A stretch of 49,435 nucleotides of DNA, taken from positions 1 to 49,435 of the forward strand of contig JADGJA010000075.1 in NCBI GenBank assembly GCA_027596035.1. Direction: 5' to 3'. The notes below the pieces were generated by a model. That model ran no database searches. It was not told the DNA's origin and saw only the letters and a list, made by a program, of their open reading frames with translations. Shown here piece after piece: positions 43,017-49,435 of this stretch. Made by a program: the position numbers and the translations under genes. This DNA comes from Thoreauomyces humboldtii (lineage: Eukaryota; Chytridiomycota; Chytridiomycetes; Spizellomycetales; Powellomycetaceae). Each line of letters begins with the position of its first letter. Position 1 is the first letter of the stretch.

Positions 43017-44508
43017 ATGCCACTCACGATTGACGTTCTGCTCGGTCCAGTTTACAATGCATTGTTTCGTAACCCTCTAACAGCACCATGCATATGGCTA
43101 GCCCTCGGTCTAATCTTCGCACCAGTGGCCGACATTCTCTGGGTAATTGCCTGCGCCGTTGTCGCTTCTATTCCCCTCCTTCTGCATGGCTATCGACTAG
43201 TAACCGCCCAACCCATGAAAGACTGGGGCAGCGAGATAGTGGTCATTACCGGAGGTATGTATGCGCTCCACCCCAGCAGAATGACGGTCATGGACAGCTG
43301 TTCTGACATGGTCGCAATTCGTCGTCGGGTTTCTTTCTAGGTTCTCACGGATTAGGCAATTTGTTAGCGAGAGACCTAGCGCTCGTGAGGAGAGCAAAGA
43401 ATGTCGTCATTCTCGATGTGCGCCCTCCGGAAGCTCAAGTTGGTGAGGCTAGGATGCTGTGAGAGCTTTGGTAGCCCAGCATTACAGCTCACGTTCGGAA
43501 GCCTCGCAGACGGAGTGACGTTCCATGCATGCGACGTGTCCGATCGGGGAGCTGTCAGGATGGTCGCTGCGAGGATCGTGCGCGAGGTAGGCTTGCCGAA
43601 GGATCCTCCGTTAGCATAGGTACTCAACGTTAGCACTACAGATCGGCCATCCTACCGTTCTGTTCAACAATGCTGGAATCGTCACGGGAGGCAAGCTGCT
43701 GGTCGATACCGATGAGGAGGACATCGAAAGGTCAGCAGCACAGCCTGGCTTAGAGGATACGTCTCGTTCCGGTCCCTTATTGAATTATTTGTGCAGAACG
43801 TTCAATATCAACTTGCTGGGCCAGATCTGGATGGTGAAGGCGTTCTTGCCTCATATGCTGGAAGCGAACAAGGGGCATATCGTAGGGCTCATCTTTTGGC
43901 CATGACTATCGTCGGAACATCGTCTGAGACTTCGCTTGACAGGTTACTTTGTCTTCCGTAGTCGGTCATGCCGGAGCAGCTTACGCCGGTAAGTTGTCAT
44001 CGCAACCCATGCTTGCTGGATTTCCATCAAGACTAACCCCCCTCAACCCCAGCTGCATACTGCGCGTCTAAAGCCGGGCTAAATGGGTTTCAGGAATGTC
44101 TTCGTCAGGAACTCCTGCCCACAAAGATCCGCATGACGACCGTGTATCCCGGTCTCATCGACACGGGGATGTTCACTGGATGTGAAACTTCCCACGGACT
44201 TCCCTGGCTCACCCCGCTCCTGCGATCAAGGGACGTGTCCGATCGGATCCTTGAGGCTGTGGAACTTGGGAGAAACGAGGATATCTTCATGCCGCTTTAC
44301 GCCAACGCCGCGCCTCTGTTCAGGTTCTTGCCGTTGGAGTTTGGGGACTGGGTGCGTTGGGTAAGTCTCCACCTTTGCCCTCTTCCATTATTGATGCACT
44401 TCAGATCTGACGATTCTCGCTGTCCGTGATCAGCTTACTGGAGCTAACAACGACATGCGGTCGTTCAAGCACAGCAAGAGCGCATTATCTGAAGCTGGGA
44501 AGAGTTGA
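43017..44508 (+). CDS. Membrane-anchored short-chain dehydrogenase/reductase (SDR16C/RDH10-like)
   Basis: Eight exons: 43017-43254, 43341-43438, 43488-43586, 43642-43730, 43797-43881, 43943-43988, 44053-44360 and 44434-44508, giving 345 residues. Residues ~24-62 are hydrophobic and should anchor the protein, probably in the ER or lipid-droplet membrane. The Rossmann domain then shows VVITGGSHGLG (TGxxxGxG cofactor loop, split by intron 1), ILDVRPPEA with the Asp that usually favours NAD(H), NNAGIVTGGKLL, LSSVVGHAG with the catalytic Ser, and AAYCASKAG (YxxxK). A long hydrophobic C-terminal half fits the retinol dehydrogenase/DHRS group, whose fungal members act on lipids or sterols. The substrate is unknown. 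The exon 2 donor (GTTGGT) is non-ideal but keeps phase. Downstream it converges on the MICAL-like gene, 155 bases away. Confidence 0.83.
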
Positions 44509-44663
44509 TCAACCTTTCCGGCGCCGGTTAGAGGACCATAAAGCAGCATCTGCGTACACATCAACATTCTGTCACACGATGCCGTTCGTCAAAGTTTAAA
44601 CATTCTATTTACAAAGTAGCTAGCTGCTAATAATTAAATACCGCCTCTGAATTCACCTTTCCA

Positions 44664-46523
44664 CTATCGTCCCGGTCCGTTCTCATTCGCCTCGAGCGTC
44701 AGTCCCAACGCCTCGATGATGCGCTTGGGCATGGGAGCTCTGGCGAGGGCCCTCTCATCAGCGTCCACGAACCGCGGTGTCTCCTGGGCGTCGTCGGCCT
44801 TCCAAAACTTGGCTCCACCGAGAAAAACGGAAGGGTCGGCATGGTCGTGCCTGAAGATGTCCTTGAACGTGTGGAGAACATATCGACTGATGGGGTCCGC
44901 CGTCCACGGAACTTCCGTCGTCGGGACCTTGAGAGCCCTGTCGCTCCCGGCGGTCCACTCGGACGTTCGCCGGGCGAACGCGCGTTCCTTCTCGGCTGCC
45001 TCGGGGGTGTCGATGGCGAAGGTGTGGGCTGCGAAGACGGCGTCGAGGGAGGTTTGGAAGCCTCGGTTGACGCCGAGTCCCTGTGGCCAGAAAGGGTTCT
45101 GGAACGCGTCTCCGATGGGCATCACGATCGCCTTCGCTGACGAAGAGGCGGTGGATTCCAGGATGCGTGAGGATTGCATGGACATGCCCTTGCATGAGAA
45201 GTCGAACAGCTGGACTCCGTGGCGTTGGCAGAGGGGAGCGTCGGATGGGACACCGGCCTGGGAAGCGATCGTGCGGGCGAACTCGCGAAGCTTGTCGATG
45301 TCGACGTTCGAAGACGTCAGCGTGTTTGCGATGGCTCCTAGGTCCTCCTTCAGGACACCGGCGTTCATAAGGGACCCACGCTTGACCGTCACCACCAGAA
45401 AGTGGGTAGCGAGACCTCTCATGTACTCGACGTTCTCCACGTCCACGCCGGATCTCTGGAGCTCTCCCAACATGGTCGTCTGCCACTTTGCCTCCGTTCG
45501 AGCGACCACGAACTCGGGGAGCATGAGTTCGGGGGCTCGACTTCCCTTCTTGGCCGCAGTGACGGCGGGCGAGAACTCGAGGTTGACAACCATCCCGATG
45601 GCTTCGGCGAAGCGAGAGTAGAGACGATCGAATCCCATGTGTCTCAGAAGCGAACTGTTCTCTCCCTCCCCGATGAACAAGGCGTCGAACTCGTGCACCT
45701 CGGCCTGGGGTTCCAGAGGGACGTCGACGGGGAGGACGGCACCGTTCTCTGAGATGGCGCGTTGGACGTAGTTCACCTTGTTTCGCTTCTCCCCCGTGGA
45801 CTCGAGATCCGTTTCGGTGGTGCGGAGAGACAGCTCGGCCGGTTGATCGACGTCCACCGGGTTTTTGGATCGCGTGGCGCAGATGGCTCTGGCCCGTTGA
45901 GCCGGCATGGTCCACACGGCCCAAGCGCCCGAGGGGGTCGCGTGGGTGGAAGGGTCCAGAATACCGCAGACGCCAGCGTCGTAGGTCACGTTCACGCCGA
46001 AGAGCAAGGCGGTCTTGAGGAGCACCAACTGGATCTGTCGGGTCTCCAAGTGGGAGTGTCCGTGGGGTTGGAACTGGGGCATGAACTGACCGAGACCGAG
46101 ACAAGTGAGGTCCTGGATGGTAGTTCTCCAGGTCTTGATGATGTTGTGACGGCTGAAATCCTTCCTGAGCTCGATTATCGTCACGTTGTGACCTAACACT
46201 GCGGATTCCACCGCCGATCGAAGACCGCAAGGACCGGCTCCCGAAATCAGGAACCGCTTCGCCGTGAAGCCTTTGGGACGCATCGAGACCGAGGCAGCAC
46301 GTTTGGCGTCTAGGACCGTGAACAAGGTCTTTTGACGGTACGGAAGTGAAGGTGCGACCGCGGCCTTCAGAACGTCGTAGAAGGCGAGAGGGTTCCGACC
46401 CTCGACGCGGGCGGCCGGAACGTGGTCCGAGAGGAGAGTTTCGAATGCGTCGATCGTGTCGAAGGCATCTCGCGCTTCCATGAAGGCGGTGAAGCGTTGC
46501 GGGATAGTGGCGGGGGTGGTCAT
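44664..46523 (-). CDS. MICAL-type FAD monooxygenase, stand-alone catalytic domain
   Basis: A single exon of 619 residues. An N-terminal helical lead-in (about 8-85) is followed by the FAD loop FLISGAGPCGLRSAVESAVL (about 91-110), then VTIIELRKDFSRHNIIKTW, TIQDLTCLGLGQFMPQF and TRQIQLVLLKTALLFGVNV. The C-terminal half has YMRGLATHFLVVTVKRGSL, VQLFDFSCKGM and MPIGDAFQNPFWPQGLGVNR, then DPISRYVLHTF. Animal MICAL enzymes have the same string of motifs in the same order (GAGPCGLR, EKRDAFSRNN, TIHDLRGLG, RQLQLILLK, DTHYFVMTAKKQSLL, MFDFTC, VGDSLLEPFWPMGTG, DPVTRY). They use NADPH, FAD and O2 to oxidise actin methionines. Here the CH, LIM and coiled-coil regions are absent. A TATAAAG sits 65 bases upstream. 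Actin as substrate is inference. Confidence 0.85.
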   Translation of the reverse strand: MTTPATIPQRFTAFMEARDAFDTIDAFETLLSDHVPAARVEGRNPLAFYDVLKAAVAPSLPYRQKTLFTVLDAKRAASVSMRPKGFTAKRFLISGAGPCGLRSAVESAVLGHNVTIIELRKDFSRHNIIKTWRTTIQDLTCLGLGQFMPQFQPHGHSHLETRQIQLVLLKTALLFGVNVTYDAGVCGILDPSTHATPSGAWAVWTMPAQRARAICATRSKNPVDVDQPAELSLRTTETDLESTGEKRNKVNYVQRAISENGAVLPVDVPLEPQAEVHEFDALFIGEGENSSLLRHMGFDRLYSRFAEAIGMVVNLEFSPAVTAAKKGSRAPELMLPEFVVARTEAKWQTTMLGELQRSGVDVENVEYMRGLATHFLVVTVKRGSLMNAGVLKEDLGAIANTLTSSNVDIDKLREFARTIASQAGVPSDAPLCQRHGVQLFDFSCKGMSMQSSRILESTASSSAKAIVMPIGDAFQNPFWPQGLGVNRGFQTSLDAVFAAHTFAIDTPEAAEKERAFARRTSEWTAGSDRALKVPTTEVPWTADPISRYVLHTFKDIFRHDHADPSVFLGGAKFWKADDAQETPRFVDADERALARAPMPKRIIEALGLTLEANENGPGR

Positions 46524-46587
46524 GGTTGTCAGAGTCGAGTGGGACCTGGGTTGTTGTGAAGGAGAGGAACACCGAGTTGCGGTGCCG

Positions 46588-46594
46588 CTTTATA
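46588..46594 (-). promoter_or_regulatory. TATA box of the MICAL-like gene
   Basis: TATAAAG on the minus strand, 65 bases upstream of the start codon. This fits transcription beginning about 35 bases before the ATG. It is one of the better-placed TATA boxes in the window and suggests a regulated promoter. The evidence is motif and spacing. Confidence 0.45.
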
Positions 46595-46699
46595 GCGGAA
46601 GCCTGACATGGTGAAGCTCTTGGCGGACTCGGGCGCCCAGAAAGAAGCGGTCGACCACGATTGCTACGTCTGGTATGGATACTAGACTCTACGGTACTG

Positions 46700-46741
46700 T
46701 AACGGCCCACCGACCTTGGCTAACGGCCCACCGACCTTGGC
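46700..46741. repeat. Perfect 21-bp tandem repeat
   Basis: Two adjacent identical copies of a 21-base unit (taacggcccaccgaccttgg plus c) lie about midway in the divergent promoter. They could be a duplicated regulatory site or recent slippage. No known binding motif was recognised. Confidence 0.9.
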
Positions 46742-47086
46742 GCATAGGTCGTGGGAATGGGTCGCACAAGCTCCCAAGAGACAGCGGCTCTCTCTCCACG
46801 CGTGTGTCAAGCGCGCGCGCGTTCAGCTTACCACAATGTTTCATTTAGCCCCAATGGGGCAGATATGCGCCCGGTTCAGTCGCTCTGCGGCCGCAGGTGT
46901 GCAGTACCGATATTTCGGCGACATGTACAGTGTACAATTGCACTTGGCGCACGCTTGCCACGACTACATTGTACGTGTACACGACGGGCGTTCTTCTCTC
47001 GCAGACACTTGGCGATGGTCGTTCCGAAGATGCTCCTTTCGAAGCACTCAAAGGGGCCTGCTCCCCTTCGCACCTCACCCTGTCAA

Positions 47087-47148
47087 GCGCCAGTCGTCAA
47101 CTCCCTTCGTTCGTCATCCCGTCGAGCGCCAGTAGTCATCTCCCTTCG
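47087..47148 (+). repeat. Imperfect 23-bp direct duplication in the 5' leader
   Basis: gcgccagtcgtcaactccct at 47087 recurs as gcgccagtagtcatctccct at 47126, with a 39-base period and two mismatches over 23 bases. It lies just before the start codon of the membrane-protein gene. Confidence 0.7.
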
Positions 47149-47154
47149 GGCACA

Positions 47155-49398
47155 ATGTCCCCTCCACACGACGAGGATTTGGTCCTCGAGCCACTGCTCG
47201 TCTCCACCACCTTGGCTCAATTGTCGTCCTGGTCAAAGTCCGACACGCCAGTCTCTCCGAACTCCGTGTATCCGCCCCTGAATCCGAGCCTCGGCAAAAG
47301 AAGAAAGCCTTGCTCGTTTACTTTTCGAAACTGTTGCGCCGCAACAGTGTTCTTCATATCCCTCGCCGGATATCTTCTATTCGCTATCGGCATGAGCACG
47401 GGAGTCTTCTTTGCATCTATCAGCGAGTCAAAATGGCTCTACGAGGCTGACCACTTGGAAAGCTTCCCCGTCCGTCCATACTTTGATGCGAATACGACCG
47501 TTGATTGTTGGCTGCAAGTGTACGAGCGTAACCCTGATCGCGAAGTGGTGAGTAAGAATCCCGTTTGCGGGTCATGGATCAGCTCTCCTGACTTTCCTTT
47601 GCAGAGTATGCACCGGGTTTTCTCGAACATTTCAGTGGATGCGCCGATCTCCACCGAGCTCTCTTTGCAACTACCTGCGTTCGGGCCTCTCAATCACACT
47701 GCCGAAAGTCCCATCGCCGGACGCCTCATTATGGTCAAGCTTCCGCATGATTACACGGAGTCACAACTTGCGAAGCTCAAACCCACCGACGGATTGAAGT
47801 GGAATCGGCCCACCGAACCAACTCGCCAGCCGGTGAGGTTCTTCAACATAGAATTCCTGATGTACCTCTATCGTTCCGTCGACGCCGAGCTTCCTACTCC
47901 CGCGAATCTGGATATGGCCAACACGACATCTCCTCAAGTCCCCCACCTTCTAACCCACCTAATCAACCATCGACTCCCGGAGGACGGCGTGTTTGACGGA
48001 GCTAAATTCCTGAGGGCCCTGGAAAAGAAGCGCATTACCGAGGAGGTCTGCGAGCGTACTACCGCCGTCGACACAGACGCCCGCACGACGTGCATGTCGA
48101 CGGCCATCGACATTGTTAATGACATGATGCCAAATGGATCTCAACCGTGGGAACGCATGTTCAACTCTTCCTCTCAGGATGGGACAACAATGGAGTCTAG
48201 GAGCTACCTGCCCGACTTCGTATTTCCCGCAAGCCGTGTTCGTCCTTCGCATTTCATCCCGATGGATCCCGTGCTGGGTATGCCGTTGGGGATATCGGAT
48301 CAAGGTATGTTCGTCATGAGGCCACCCGTATCCTACTCACGCAATATTGTTCGCTCATTCGCTTATTCATCTTTAGACGAGAGCTTTACAATGCCGTTCT
48401 ACATCAGCTTTTCTCCAATATCAACTCAAAGTTTTCCTTTCCTTGGTATTTCGAAGAGCCGTCCAAAAAACTTCACGGTAGAAGAACGACACAGCTACAA
48501 GAGTTTCCCTCCACGATTGCCCAATGCGACTTATCACGCCCACGACTACGAACGAGTGGTCGACGGGCTCGATCTCGTGACTAGCACCCGAGATCTGTCT
48601 TCTTCCTACGTCCCTGGAAATAGGGCTCGCATATTCATGTCATTCATTCCTTTCTCCGCTCTCGGCGGCGTCTACTGGCTTACAAGGCTGACCACCGTCG
48701 GCATTTCCCGTAGTGGAGTGCAAACGACCGCGCTGGGCGCCCTTGGTGCTACATGCTGGAATGCGTACAACATGTACCATCTTCCGATGACCTTCGATTC
48801 CGATGTACCGGCCTTCATCATCTATCCGACGATCGCCCTCTCCATTGTCGTTACTCTCCTGACGGGTGGTCTAGGCTCGTCTCTGGTCGCCCTCAGCGTG
48901 ACGCACAAATGGCACTTTGCTCCCAATCCTGAATCTCGCTTCCTCCCATCCTTTCCCCGCCCCCGCTCGGGCTCTCTGGGTCGCATCGAGAGACGAAGCG
49001 ACGCGGCGGAACGCGTTCCATGGACACACCGTCTGGCCCTTCTCGCCGTCCTTGCTCTCATCTGGCCCCATATGTCCCTCCGCCCTCTTCCCACCACCCT
49101 CCGAGGAATCCAAACCCTGTATCGCCATCGAACAAACTACGAAGGCATGGGACCCATGGCCGGTCGCATCTTCCAGATGAGGACCAACTGGAGGTTGAAG
49201 ACCTTCGCCGGGACTTACAAGGCTCTTCTCGCGCTCGAGCTGGCGGTGCTGGTCGCGGACGCGGGACTGACGTGGACGGACAAGCCGAGACTGGATTGGT
49301 TGCCGTGGATGGACTTCCTGGCGCTGGGCGGTCTGATGGTGCAGGCGATCATGTATCCGTCGGTGGAGAACGTCGTCGAAAGGGACTATGTGGATTAA
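47155..49398 (+). CDS. Multi-pass membrane glycoprotein of unknown function
   Basis: The frame is open across its whole length, but two stretches look like introns, 47548-47604 (GTGAGT...TTGCAG, 57 nt) and 48305-48376 (GTATGT...TTTAG, 72 nt). Both are multiples of three without stops. Removing them gives exons 47155-47547, 47605-48304 and 48377-49398 and 704 residues. After a ~55-residue cytosolic start, a membrane segment (CCAATVFFISLAGYLLFAIG) is followed by about 375 residues with at least six N-glycosylation sequons (NTT, NIS, NHT, NGS, NFT, NAT), probably lumenal or extracellular. The C-terminal part has five or six further hydrophobic segments separated by a basic RPRSGSLGRIERR loop. 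I recognise no family. The topology suggests an ER or plasma-membrane protein. The start ATG has a good context (cacaATG). Confidence 0.72.
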   Translation: MSPPHDEDLVLEPLLVSTTLAQLSSWSKSDTPVSPNSVYPPLNPSLGKRRKPCSFTFRNCCAATVFFISLAGYLLFAIGMSTGVFFASISESKWLYEADHLESFPVRPYFDANTTVDCWLQVYERNPDREVVSKNPVCGSWISSPDFPLQSMHRVFSNISVDAPISTELSLQLPAFGPLNHTAESPIAGRLIMVKLPHDYTESQLAKLKPTDGLKWNRPTEPTRQPVRFFNIEFLMYLYRSVDAELPTPANLDMANTTSPQVPHLLTHLINHRLPEDGVFDGAKFLRALEKKRITEEVCERTTAVDTDARTTCMSTAIDIVNDMMPNGSQPWERMFNSSSQDGTTMESRSYLPDFVFPASRVRPSHFIPMDPVLGMPLGISDQGMFVMRPPVSYSRNIVRSFAYSSLDESFTMPFYISFSPISTQSFPFLGISKSRPKNFTVEERHSYKSFPPRLPNATYHAHDYERVVDGLDLVTSTRDLSSSYVPGNRARIFMSFIPFSALGGVYWLTRLTTVGISRSGVQTTALGALGATCWNAYNMYHLPMTFDSDVPAFIIYPTIALSIVVTLLTGGLGSSLVALSVTHKWHFAPNPESRFLPSFPRPRSGSLGRIERRSDAAERVPWTHRLALLAVLALIWPHMSLRPLPTTLRGIQTLYRHRTNYEGMGPMAGRIFQMRTNWRLKTFAGTYKALLALELAVLVADAGLTWTDKPRLDWLPWMDFLALGGLMVQAIMYPSVENVVERDYVD

Positions 49399-49435
49399 TG
49401 TACACTGACGGGTCATCGGATCTATTATCAAGGGT

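Larger units (their letters stand above)
46524..47154. promoter_or_regulatory. Divergent promoter between the MICAL-like and membrane-protein genes
   Basis: The 631 bases between two opposite starts contain the MICAL-like TATA box, a perfect 21-bp tandem repeat (46700-46741), a gtacagtgtacaattg palindromic stretch near 46925 with a related gtacgtgtacac about 50 bases on, and an imperfect 23-bp direct duplication in the leader of the plus-strand gene (47087-47109 and 47126-47148). Confidence 0.4.

Noticed and set aside
44758..46710. 650-codon minus-strand frame overlapping the MICAL-like gene
   Set aside because: It is a frame-shifted shadow: Arg/Ser/Pro-rich, no domain, and it overlaps the gene whose frame carries all the conserved motifs. 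Long shadows are expected in GC-rich coding DNA.
1..49435. tRNA genes, CRISPR arrays, transposable elements or viral insertions
   Set aside because: No B-box-like GGTTCRANTCC in tRNA context, no regularly spaced repeats, and no transposase, integrase, reverse transcriptase or capsid-like frames were seen.

Overview
The window is about 49 kb of nuclear DNA from a basidiomycete fungus. Genes are packed tightly and most are split by short GT-AG introns of about 46-99 nt, with CTRAY-like branch sites and GC-rich third codon positions. Intron density, gene content (Dicer, a KCH1-type channel, RRN7, XPF, fungal ADE6) and base composition suggest Pucciniomycotina, perhaps Microbotryomycetes. That placement is inference. 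No tRNA, rRNA, CRISPR array, transposon or viral segment was recognised. All exon maps were made by hand from reading frame, GT/AG sites and similarity remembered from the protein families.

Layout. (1) 0.45-2.1 kb: KCH1-like membrane protein. (2) 2.1-4.1 kb: about 2 kb with no supported gene. (3) 4.1-16.4 kb: an information-processing block with Dicer (-), RNA polymerase I core factor RRN7 (+), a mitoribosomal mS34-like protein (-) and the XPF/Rad1 nuclease (+). (4) 16.8-26.3 kb: MATH-BTB protein (-), Na+/H+ antiporter (-), secreted GH28 rhamnogalacturonan hydrolase (-), a signal-anchored Pro/Val/Thr-rich surface protein (+) and OHCU decarboxylase of urate breakdown (-). (5) 26.7-35.1 kb: a coiled-coil protein with a dynein-adaptor-like CC1 box (+), a 58-residue COX23 (-), a nuclear-looking 2-oxoglutarate oxygenase (+), a TTLL-type tubulin polyglutamylase (-) and COQ3 (+). 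(6) 35.4-49.4 kb: a 14-exon armadillo-like protein (-), ADE6/PurL (+), a membrane-anchored short-chain dehydrogenase (+), a stand-alone MICAL-type flavin monooxygenase (-) and an unknown multi-pass glycoprotein (+).

The genes do not form one pathway or cluster; this reads as ordinary syntenic genome. The unusual content is cytoskeletal. Within 20 kb lie a MICAL-type monooxygenase (in animals an F-actin methionine oxidase), a TTLL polyglutamylase (in animals a modifier of tubulin tails, mostly in cilia and neurons) and a coiled-coil protein whose N-terminal motif closely resembles the CC1 box of TRAK/HAP1/BICD dynein adaptors. None is a standard annotation for yeast-like fungi, and together they are the best candidates here for undescribed biology. 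Two pathways each have one gene in the window: de novo purine synthesis (ADE6) and urate degradation (OHCU decarboxylase).
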